Shown in pieces: positions 1-4,911 of a stretch of 6,409 bases of DNA. Source of the DNA: Chloroflexota bacterium (lineage in GTDB: Bacteria > Chloroflexota > Anaerolineae > B4-G1); NCBI GenBank assembly GCA_011046405.1, contig DSAR01000367.1, forward strand, positions 1-6,409, given 5' to 3'. Both the position numbers and the translations under genes were made by a program. Positions within the stretch are counted from its first letter, which is position 1, and every line of letters starts with the position of its first letter. The notes beneath the pieces are model-generated. The model saw only the letters and a list, made by a program, of their open reading frames with translations, did not search any database and was not told the DNA's origin.

Positions 1-87
1 CTGCAAGTGCACTTTAACCGTATCACCAGGCTGAATGTCTGGGACATTCGATTCAACTTGACGGTCTAATGATTCAATCAAATTCAT
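1..87 (-). CDS. rplS: 50S ribosomal protein L19, N-terminal part (cut by window edge)
   Basis: L19 is a protein of the large ribosomal subunit that sits at the interface with the small subunit. Only 29 residues are visible. They begin MNLIESLDRQ and carry the family's hallmark PGDTVKV (residues 20-26), in the position expected from other L19 proteins (for example the E. coli start with RPGDTVEV). The ATG at 85-87 is preceded by GAGAGG about seven bases upstream, a good ribosome binding site. In many bacteria rplS follows rpsP-rimM-trmD; here no trmD precedes it, and a long untranslated leader and a promoter lie upstream, so it is probably transcribed on its own. The rest of the gene is outside the window. 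Confidence 0.92.
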   Translation of the reverse strand, partial: MNLIESLDRQVESNVPDIQPGDTVKVHLQ

Positions 88-114
88 CGTAAAACCTCTC
101 ACAAACTTTATGGC

Positions 115-184
115 AAGCGTTCATCCACCCGGTACAAGTCACGACTGCCGGGGTCAAACCCCCGCCAGAGCACCCCGAACGCTT
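115..184 (-). promoter_or_regulatory. Candidate structured leader of the rplS mRNA
   Basis: Just upstream of rplS a perfect 8-bp inverted repeat (AAGCGTTC, 115-122, and GAACGCTT, 177-184) closes a GC-rich element. Inside it a GGGGT/ACCCC hairpin (150-154 with 158-162) competes with pairing of ACCCGG (127-132) with CCGGGG (148-153), so two folds are possible. L19 mRNA leaders that mediate feedback by the ribosomal protein are known in Bacilli. The position 28 bases before the start codon fits such a role. Whether this belongs to the same class is inference; it could also be a simple hairpin. Confidence 0.45.
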
Positions 185-224
185 ACATCCCATGTTCTCA
201 ATACATTTTGACTGCTTATTTGAC

Positions 225-363
225 TACCCGACATCGTGATCAAAAGGCCAATTTTTTATCACGAATCACACGAACGGTCGAATTTCACGAATGCTTTTTC
301 TTCGAAGTCAAAATTCGTGTCATTTGTCCATTCGTGCCATTCGTGATCCAGAGATGTCGGGTA
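225..363. mobile_element. MITE-like 139-bp imperfect palindrome
   Basis: The element is bounded by perfect 11-bp terminal inverted repeats, TACCCGACATC (225-235) and GATGTCGGGTA (353-363). Its interior is itself an inverted arrangement. The left arm has CACGAAT at 260-266 and 286-292 plus CACGAAC at 269-275. The right arm has ATTCGTG at 313-319, 330-336 and 339-345. The axis is near CTTCGAAG (300-307). There is no coding capacity. The sequence TGCTTAT occurs on both flanks (213-219 and 373-379) but not adjacent to the ends, so no clean target duplication can be claimed. It lies between the likely rplS promoter and the rplS leader, so it would be transcribed as part of the 5' UTR. Confidence 0.65.
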
Positions 364-392
364 ATGAATGATTGCTTATGACACAAGAGCGA

Positions 393-420
393 ATTATACT
401 ACGTTTTTCTATCTAGGCAA
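393..420 (-). promoter_or_regulatory. Probable sigma70-type promoter for rplS
   Basis: Read on the minus strand there is TTGCCT (-35, 415-420), a 16-bp spacer, and a perfect TATAAT (-10, 393-398). Transcription would start near 386, giving a leader of roughly 300 nt to the rplS start. That leader would include the palindromic element at 225-363. No equally good promoter is seen between 184 and 225. Confidence 0.55.
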
Positions 421-434
421 CCCCATGCAAAGAT

Positions 435-622
435 GGCCTAACCAATAGAATCGGGTGCGTTTCATTTCATTTGAGGCCAAGCTCGTAGTAGGCGATTTAT
501 CGCCGTAAAAGCGCGCTGAAGCCGCTATCTAGCGCCGCTATCTAGCGCCCGCACTACAAAACAACGCTCAAAGCATTTGAAACACACCCAATAGAATCCT
601 TGCACAGCAAGCAAGAATTTGG
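435..622 (+). repeat. Dispersed 42-bp repeat, copy R1 (interrupted by a MITE)
   Basis: The two outer parts (435-452 and 599-622 plus one copy of the duplicated AATAGAATC) join into a 42-bp sequence. It matches copy R2 (782-823) at about 38 of 42 positions and copy R3 (6303-6338) with one difference over 36. The repeat starts GGCCTAACCAATAGAATCC and ends with a small stem CTTGC/GCAAG followed by AATTTGG. Its function is unknown. All three copies are in the same orientation. Confidence 0.8.
453..589. mobile_element. 137-bp MITE with 9-bp target-site duplication
   Basis: The insertion is flanked by a direct duplication AATAGAATC (444-452 and 590-598). Its ends are inverted repeats beginning GGGTGCGTTTCA on the left and, reverse-complemented, GGGTGTGTTTCA on the right. 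They match at 17 of 22 positions (453-474 against 568-589). The two intact copies of the surrounding repeat elsewhere in the window show the pre-insertion sequence. Inside are a small hairpin GGCGA/TCGCC (491-504) and two perfect tandem copies of a 13-mer beginning GCCGCTATC (521-533, 534-546). There is no ORF, so it must have been moved by a transposase encoded elsewhere. The 9-bp duplication limits the transposase families that could be responsible. Confidence 0.85.
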
Positions 623-666
623 AAGTCCGAGATCAACGCATACGCCATTATCAAGCTTGACAAAAG

Positions 667-694
667 TTGACACAGGGAGAGATTGGGGGATAAT
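667..694 (+). promoter_or_regulatory. Sigma70-type promoter for the lipoprotein gene
   Basis: There is a perfect TTGACA (-35, 667-672), a 16-bp spacer, and GATAAT (-10, 689-694; five of six match). The start point would be near 701, giving a 5' UTR of about 65 nt before the ATG at 766. It lies just to the right of repeat R1. Confidence 0.65.
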
Positions 695-755
695 AAACGT
701 CGTGCTAAGCGTACGATCAGTTGATGATACATCGTTACTTTAATCTCAAAATGAC

Positions 756-761
756 GGAGGT
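756..761 (+). promoter_or_regulatory. Ribosome binding site that sets the lipoprotein start
   Basis: GGAGGT lies four to five bases before the ATG at 766-768. No Shine-Dalgarno sequence precedes the in-frame TTG at 721 or ATG at 724. This argues for a start at 766 and against the 15-residue longer reading. Confidence 0.75.
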
Positions 762-765
762 AGAT

Positions 766-1911
766 ATGTTCAAAAAATTAGGGCCTAACCAATCAAATCC
801 ATGCACAGCGAGCAAGAATTTGGCGTCGTTGGTCCTTATTGGATCTGGCTTGTCCAGGTTAGGTTACGTGTTGGTGTTCGTTTTACTCATTGCTTCGACG
901 CTGGGATGCAGCCTGTGTGGGATCATCGGGACAGGAGGGGAAGAGGAAATTGTTTTACCACCGGGGACTCCGGCGAGAGACGAGGAAGAAACTGTAGCGA
1001 CCGAGGAAGCACCTGAGGAGATCTACGAAGAGGAAGAAGAGGAAGAGATTAGTCTCTCAACCGCCTCTGAGGGATTGAAGCACTTGGACAGCTATCGTGC
1101 TCGCTTCGAGATGAGTCTCAAGGGAGAATCCGACGGCGAGACAGAACAATGGGCGCTCAACATGGAAATGGCGCACGTGCGCGAACCCTTCGCTCAACAC
1201 ATCGTACTGGAGGGCAGTGCGATGGGTATAGCCGAACAGGGTGGATTCGAGAGCATTCAGATTGGCGACCGGCAGTACGTTCTGGCCAACGGAGAATGTT
1301 TTTCCTCAGAGATAACGGAAGAGGATGAAGCACAGGATTTGGAACTCTTCAACCCTGACGACGTGATGGGCCAGATCGAGGGTGCGCGTCGCGTCCGCCC
1401 CGATGAAAACGTGAACGGCATCCTGTGTCGCCATTACGTGTTCGACGAAAAAGCTGTGGATTGGGCCGAACTGAGCAGCGCCCAGGGCGAGGTATGGATC
1501 GCTGTGGAAGGCGATTACGTCGTGAAGTACGTGATGGAAGCTGAGGGCAAGGACCCGGTCTCGCAGGAGAGAGGGCACATCGAATGGACATACGAGATAT
1601 ATGACGTAAACACGCCTATCACCATCGAGCCGCCCACCCGTTGTGAGGCGGCTGAAGCACAATACCCGATGATGCCTGATGCGACAGACGTCTTCGCAAT
1701 GGGCGATATGCTGACGTACCAATCGGCAAGCTCCTTCGACGATGTGCTCGATTTTTACCAGGAGCGCATGCCAGAGGAGGGATGGGAAGATACCGGCGAA
1801 TCCTTCATCACTTCGGAGACCGCCTTACTGGAATACACGAGGGATGGGCAAACCATCAATGTGACCATCACCGAGACCGACGACGGGATCTATGTGGCTA
1901 TCTTTGACTAA
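766..1911 (+). CDS. Predicted surface lipoprotein, LppX/LolA-like with C-terminal domain
   Basis: This 381-residue protein was not recognised as a named gene. A hydrophobic segment (residues about 32-47) ends in STLGC with Cys48, a weak lipobox, so it is probably a lipid-anchored exported protein. An acidic linker follows (residues 73-94, including seven Glu in a row at 88-94). Residues about 100-290 look like the beta-rich LppX/LolA fold ('LKHLDSYRARFEMSL...', then repeated strands with a GDRQYV-type element). The last 85 residues form a separate domain with YPMMPDA (300-306), FYQERMPEEGW (330-340) and a TINVTI strand. This domain type is common in Chloroflexi lipoproteins by my recollection. 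The family binds or carries lipids; the ligand here is unknown. The signal peptide's N-region is oddly long (31 residues) because repeat R2 is read through in frame. The gene has its own promoter and converges on the glycosyltransferase gene. Confidence 0.8.
   Translation: MFKKLGPNQSNPCTASKNLASLVLIGSGLSRLGYVLVFVLLIASTLGCSLCGIIGTGGEEEIVLPPGTPARDEEETVATEEAPEEIYEEEEEEEISLSTASEGLKHLDSYRARFEMSLKGESDGETEQWALNMEMAHVREPFAQHIVLEGSAMGIAEQGGFESIQIGDRQYVLANGECFSSEITEEDEAQDLELFNPDDVMGQIEGARRVRPDENVNGILCRHYVFDEKAVDWAELSSAQGEVWIAVEGDYVVKYVMEAEGKDPVSQERGHIEWTYEIYDVNTPITIEPPTRCEAAEAQYPMMPDATDVFAMGDMLTYQSASSFDDVLDFYQERMPEEGWEDTGESFITSETALLEYTRDGQTINVTITETDDGIYVAIFD
782..823 (+). repeat. Dispersed 42-bp repeat, copy R2, inside a coding sequence
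   Basis: This copy matches R1 and R3 (GGCCTAACCAAT..., GCACAGCGAGCAAGAATTTGG-like end). It is read in frame as residues 6-20 of the lipoprotein (GPNQSNPCTASKNLA). The frame used avoids the GCC-TAA stop that another frame would meet. It carries about four substitutions relative to R1, more than R3 does. This fits an older insertion or later selection for coding. Confidence 0.75.
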
Positions 1912-1933
1912 CTTTGTGGTATCGCCACCTTGC

Positions 1934-1991
1934 AACTGCTCAACCTGCACCCGTCGGTGTGATCCACACTGCGCGGGTATGCTGAGCAGTT
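1934..1991. repeat. Nested inverted repeat between convergent genes
   Basis: Three pairings nest inside one another: AACTGCTCA/TGAGCAGTT (1934-1942 with 1983-1991), ACCCG/CGGGT (1949-1953 with 1974-1978), and GTGTG/CACAC (1957-1961 with 1965-1969, loop ATC). It begins 23 bp after the lipoprotein stop and could fold in the mRNA 3' end or as a cruciform. No T-run follows, so it is not a standard intrinsic terminator. Confidence 0.55.
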
Positions 1992-2066
1992 ACGCCATCT
2001 TCTCAATCATCTGGGGTCATGTAAATCGGAGGCAACCGCGCGACCATGGTCGCGCGGTTGCCCGCA
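1976..2066 (+). repeat. Hairpin-bearing intergenic repeat, copy A
   Basis: This copy starts GGTATGCTGAGCAGTTA and continues CTCAAT...GGGGTCATGTAA before a perfect 32-bp palindrome (2031-2062, GGCAACCGCGCGACC and its complement). Copy B at 3565-3652 has the same order of conserved blocks. It lies between two convergent genes and may stop or stabilise both transcripts, although no U-tract follows on either strand. Confidence 0.7.
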
Positions 2067-2110
2067 TAAGAAGATGCCAGTGCCGGTAGCGACCCTATAA
2101 GCCACACATC

Positions 2111-3373
2111 TCACCGCTTGCGGCAAGACATAATCATCTCGGCTCGCGCCACCCAGGCAACCCCCTCACATTCAAAACCGTATGACTCGAGCGTCTCTTC
2201 GAGAGAACGTTGGGTATAGCGGGTAATGTGTTCGTCAGCGTAACCGCCTGGCGCCAGGCGACCATACAAGAACTCCAGCAATGGCCATATCCAGCCGCCA
2301 TAATCAGGCGTGCCCAGGATAAGGCGTCCCCCCGGTTTAATCAGGCGGGCCATCTCTTCGAACAAAAGCGGATCAGCCGGGAGGTGTTCGATGACCTGGG
2401 AACTGATCAGGCAATCAAAACACGCGTTGGGAAAAGGCAGGGCAAAGGCTGAACCCACCAGGCCATTCGCCCCGTGTCTATGTATATAACGAATCTTGCC
2501 CGCCTTTATGTCGACGCCAATGGCGTTTGGCAGATCCAACAAGATTCGACTCGAACCACAACCTACGTCCAGCAGGCTGCCACTTTCAGTATCCCGTGCG
2601 AAATTCAAAATAATTTTATGGCGGGTGCGCTGCCAGTAACGTTGGAGTGGGATGAGGCTATCGTAAGCGCGATAGTCATAGTCAGCGGAATCAATAGAGT
2701 TGCGCAAACGCCACATCCGCAGGAATGTCTTGAGGTAGGCCCAGCCAAATTTGAGAAGGGAAACGTGGGATTTGCCACTATATCGCGCTTCGTAACGAAA
2801 CGGAACCTCGACGATGCGCCATCCATGTGCGTGAGCTTGGATCAGAATTTCCTCCAGGACATCGAAATGAGCGCTTTGGATAGGAAAATGGTGCAGGACA
2901 GACGCCCTGTAAAGCCGAAATCCACTCGACACGTCTTGTATAGGCAGTGAGAGGCCCTGAGTAAAGGTAAAATTCAAGAGACGGCTCAGGATATACCGGA
3001 ACCAGGGCATATCGGCGGCGCCGCCAGGCACGTAACGCGATGCAATCACCACCTCGGCCTCGTCGCGGGCCTGCCAAATCGTCGACAAGAAAGCAGGGGG
3101 ATGGGAGAGATCGGCATCCATCGTGAGAATATATTCCCCCTGAGCCTGCTCGAAACCAGACTTGAGCGCACCTCCGTAGCCTGGCAAATGCTGCGTTACG
3201 ACGATGGCTCCTAGATCCTCGGCGACCTGGGATGTACCATCGTGAGAACGTCCATCTACGACGATGATTTCGTAACTTTCTACGTCAGAAGGCATGACTT
3301 TGATCAACAATGGAATCAAACGAGTGAGGTTGTCCCGCTCGTTCAATGCTGGAATAATGATAGAGAGTTGCAT
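2111..3373 (-). CDS. Bifunctional GT2 glycosyltransferase / SAM methyltransferase fusion
   Basis: This is a 420-residue two-domain enzyme. Residues 1-225 are a GT-A fold glycosyltransferase of family 2, close to dolichol/polyprenyl-phosphate mannosyltransferases (DPM1). Features are SIIIPALNE (4-12), VVDGRSHDGT (38-47), the metal- and nucleotide-sugar-binding DAD (86-88, in TMDADLSHPP), and QDVSSGFRLYR (146-156). Residues about 245-420 are a class I methyltransferase: motif I LLDVGCGSS (267-275), acidic VDI (287-289), VIEHLP (327-332) and IKPGGRLILGTPD (345-357). A DPM1-like domain would transfer a sugar to a polyprenyl phosphate at the membrane; the methylated substrate is unknown. No C-terminal membrane helices are seen. 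The ATG at 3371-3373 follows GAGGAGG (3384-3390) by ten bases. The gene appears monocistronic. Confidence 0.9.
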   Translation of the reverse strand: MQLSIIIPALNERDNLTRLIPLLIKVMPSDVESYEIIVVDGRSHDGTSQVAEDLGAIVVTQHLPGYGGALKSGFEQAQGEYILTMDADLSHPPAFLSTIWQARDEAEVVIASRYVPGGAADMPWFRYILSRLLNFTFTQGLSLPIQDVSSGFRLYRASVLHHFPIQSAHFDVLEEILIQAHAHGWRIVEVPFRYEARYSGKSHVSLLKFGWAYLKTFLRMWRLRNSIDSADYDYRAYDSLIPLQRYWQRTRHKIILNFARDTESGSLLDVGCGSSRILLDLPNAIGVDIKAGKIRYIHRHGANGLVGSAFALPFPNACFDCLISSQVIEHLPADPLLFEEMARLIKPGGRLILGTPDYGGWIWPLLEFLYGRLAPGGYADEHITRYTQRSLEETLESYGFECEGVAWVARAEMIMSCRKR

Positions 3374-3476
3374 CAGTTTTTTTCCTCCTCGACACGTGAG
3401 CGGCGATTCAATCCCATTCCACTACAAACACCTTCTTCCTGCAGGGCAAGCGCTTAGATCTCGCGTTGCGCGCGCT

Positions 3477-3505
3477 ATTATACCTGAATTTTCTCTCATC
3501 GTCAC
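3477..3505 (-). promoter_or_regulatory. Sigma70-type promoter for the glycosyltransferase fusion
   Basis: On the minus strand there is GTGACG (-35, 3500-3505; four of six match), a 17-bp spacer, and a perfect TATAAT (-10, 3477-3482). Transcription would start near 3470, about 97 nt before the ATG. No other strong promoter is seen in 3374-3570. Confidence 0.65.
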
Positions 3506-3564
3506 CTCGCCCTAATCAGACACTTCATCACACCCAAACCCCCGCCCTTCCGCTGCAAACGGAC

Positions 3565-3652
3565 GGTAGGCTGAGCAGTTAATCTTTCTCAATAAACCGG
3601 GGTAATGTAAGGTGCGTGCAACATCGCGAGCGTGCTCGCGCAGTTGCACGCA
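3565..3652 (+). repeat. Hairpin-bearing intergenic repeat, copy B
   Basis: The order of conserved blocks matches copy A: GGTA-GCTGAGCAGTTA, CTCAAT, GGGGTAATGTAA, then a GC-rich hairpin. The hairpin pairs TGCGTGCAAC (3613-3622) with GTTGCACGCA (3643-3652) and continues with CGCGAG/CTCGCG around loop CGTG, with two mismatches between the stems. Stem bases differ from copy A on both sides, mostly keeping pairing. It sits between the operon terminator and the glycosyltransferase promoter. Confidence 0.7.
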
Positions 3653-3690
3653 TTCCGCCCTACCTTTTTCCCAACTTGAGAAGATACGCA

Positions 3691-3719
3691 AAAAGCGCCA
3701 GTATCTTACTGGCGCTTTT
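3691..3719. terminator. Bidirectional intrinsic terminator of the FtsK-like operon
   Basis: A perfect 13-bp stem, AAAAGCGCCAGTA (3691-3703) with TACTGGCGCTTTT (3707-3719), has a 3-nt loop. On the minus strand the stem ends in five T, suited to stop transcripts of the operon whose last gene ends at 3805. On the plus strand there are four T. Confidence 0.85.
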
Positions 3720-3804
3720 GGGTCATATGCTCCCCAAAGATTCAGGCCTACGTCTCCAACAGCCTCGAGACCGGCATAGCCCTACCCTTCCACGTCTGGC
3801 CCGA

Positions 3805-4044
3805 TCACTTCTGCTCTTGCCCGACCCAGAAATGATGGCGCAATACCGAGGGCAACGGCGCCACGCACACACCCTCAATTTCCCGCTCAGCGCCGTTCCC
3901 GTTCGCTCCCATCGTGGCGGGATGCACGTAACACACGTTGGGAGACGCGCCATATTTTTGTCGATATCGTCGTGTCGCCTGCATCACCTTCTCCGCCAGG
4001 CCTCGACCGGGATCGTCGTCAAACCACAATAAGCCTTCTTTCAT
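3805..4044 (-). CDS. Small protein of unknown function, last gene of FtsK-like operon
   Basis: This is a 79-residue soluble protein with no membrane segment or signal peptide. Visible features are an acidic LLWFDDDP near the N-terminus (5-12), a basic helix AEKVMQATRRYRQKYG (17-32), NVCYVHP (36-42) and a C-terminal LRHHFWVG (68-75). The blocks look like a conserved family that I have seen as hypothetical proteins in Chloroflexi, but no function is assigned. The ATG at 4042-4044 has GGAGGT (4051-4056) six bases upstream. It begins 22 bases after the stop of the DUF6504-like gene and is followed 85 bases on by the terminator, so it closes the operon. His and Cys residues could bind metal, but no standard metal-binding motif is present. 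Confidence 0.75.
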   Translation of the reverse strand: MKEGLLWFDDDPGRGLAEKVMQATRRYRQKYGASPNVCYVHPATMGANGNGAEREIEGVCVAPLPSVLRHHFWVGQEQK

Positions 4045-4066
4045 CTTCCCACCTCCACCAACCTCA

Positions 4067-4396
4067 TCACAGCGCCCCTACAATGTGCCACGTGTTATAG
4101 TGCACGTCCTGGTAAATCTCGAACACCTCCACGCACCGTTTGTCCGGGGGACCATAAGCACAACGCACGCGGAAGCGGTGCTGCGCCACCTCTCCCCGCC
4201 AGCCCCGTCGTTTGATCGTCCAACACCGTTCTACCGCCTGGACATCGTACCGGTCTCCTCGCCAGACGAAAACCTGGGGGAAGTATCCATGTCGACGTTT
4301 CTGCAACTCAATCGCCTCGGCGCCTTTTTTTCGCCGACTCGTTACGCAGCGCCGACCAGAACGGTACCCCAACACCCCATCAAGCGTAGCGCTCAT
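4067..4396 (-). CDS. DUF6504-like small protein
   Basis: This is a 109-residue basic protein. The core FPQVFVWRGDRYDVQAVER (39-57), W(R)GE (67-69) and a closing VFEIYQDVHYNTWHI (91-105) resemble DUF6504. That family has an 'xFxWRGRxYxVRRVLexW...ELYxD...W' pattern and, in Actinobacteria, is often encoded beside Y-family DNA polymerases; this is from memory and not searched. The molecular function is unknown. The start is set by AAGGAGG (4403-4409) six bases before the ATG at 4394-4396. A longer reading to 4522 exists but lacks such a site and would overlap the upstream gene heavily. The first 17 bases overlap the end of the membrane-protein gene, which suggests translational coupling. The link to DNA-damage genes fits the SOS-like promoter of the operon. 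Confidence 0.75.
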   Translation of the reverse strand: MSATLDGVLGYRSGRRCVTSRRKKGAEAIELQKRRHGYFPQVFVWRGDRYDVQAVERCWTIKRRGWRGEVAQHRFRVRCAYGPPDKRCVEVFEIYQDVHYNTWHIVGAL

Positions 4397-4799
4397 CGAA
4401 ACCCTCCTTCCTGCCCGCTGACCTTTCTGACGGTCCACCCACGACCGTAAACTGCCGCTCCACTGGCGACGCCATAGACGCTCCCATCGAAGTATACGGG
4501 GCGTGACCGGCCAATGATCCATTTCCAGGCGGCGTGACCACGATTAGCGGCGGGTACGCCCCCTGCACAGCCGACGCGCTCGTTCGTGGTTCTTCGCGCC
4601 GGCGACTGACCGCCACGATCAATAAGCTCGTGGGTATCGCCGCTCCCACGCCACATGCCGCACCGGCCAAGACGGATAACGCCTCGTTGCTCAAGCGGTT
4701 GCCCACGACCCAGGCCAGGGTCACGACGAAAGCGATCACCACAAGCCCGCTAAAAATCTTCAACCTGACCCAACGATCCACTGATCTCACCTCATCCAT
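4380..4799 (-). CDS. Small two-helix membrane protein in FtsK-like operon
   Basis: This 139-residue protein belongs to no family I can name. Two hydrophobic segments are evident: residues about 14-33 (KIFSGLVVIAFVVTLAWVVG) and about 41-64 (LSVLAGAACGVGAAIPTSLL onward). They are followed by a basic stop SRRREEPR. The positive-inside rule would place the C-terminal 75 residues in the cytoplasm. That tail is Pro/Gly/Ser-rich and includes VERQFTVVGG (113-122), a short motif that looks conserved. AAGGAG sits six bases before the ATG at 4797-4799. The gap to the FtsK-like stop is 112 bases, and the 3' end overlaps the next gene by 17 bases. Its place after a soluble FtsK-type ATPase suggests a membrane anchor or pore partner; this is inference. 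Confidence 0.75.
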   Translation of the reverse strand: MDEVRSVDRWVRLKIFSGLVVIAFVVTLAWVVGNRLSNEALSVLAGAACGVGAAIPTSLLIVAVSRRREEPRTSASAVQGAYPPLIVVTPPGNGSLAGHAPYTSMGASMASPVERQFTVVGGPSERSAGRKEGFDERYA

Positions 4800-4911
4800 C
4801 TACTGCTCCTTGAAAAACACCATTCAGCCAATTGACAGGTCGGCGCAAAGAAATCATCGACGACGGATGTTTGTTTTCCGCCGCTTCATACGCCGCCTCA
4901 ACTGTCCATCC

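Noticed and set aside
721..765. Fifteen-residue upstream extension of the lipoprotein (TTG at 721 or ATG at 724)
   Set aside because: No Shine-Dalgarno sequence precedes these codons, whereas GGAGGT precedes the ATG at 766; the extension adds nothing typical of a signal peptide.
782..864. Integron attC-like site: GCCTAAC at the left of R2 and GTTAGGT at 858-864
   Set aside because: The two core-like heptamers occur, but R1 and R3 lack the right-hand partner, no L-box pairing is evident, and the stretch is inside a coding sequence.
2031..2062. Standard rho-independent terminator
   Set aside because: The palindrome is strong but neither strand has a T-run after it; it is better described as part of repeat A, although it may still affect termination.
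3616..4032. Plus-strand open frame of 138 codons
   Set aside because: It starts in the hairpin of repeat B, runs through the terminator, and is antisense to the well-supported 79-residue gene; composition is Arg/Pro/His-rich as expected of a shadow frame.
3938..4450. Plus-strand open frame of 170 codons
   Set aside because: It is antisense to three operon genes that have good ribosome binding sites and protein-like composition; no start signal is seen.
4854..4889. Micro-ORF of 11 basic residues (MKRRKTNIRRR) between the FtsK-like and membrane-protein genes, minus strand
   Set aside because: A weak GAGG precedes it, but at this length it cannot be told from chance.
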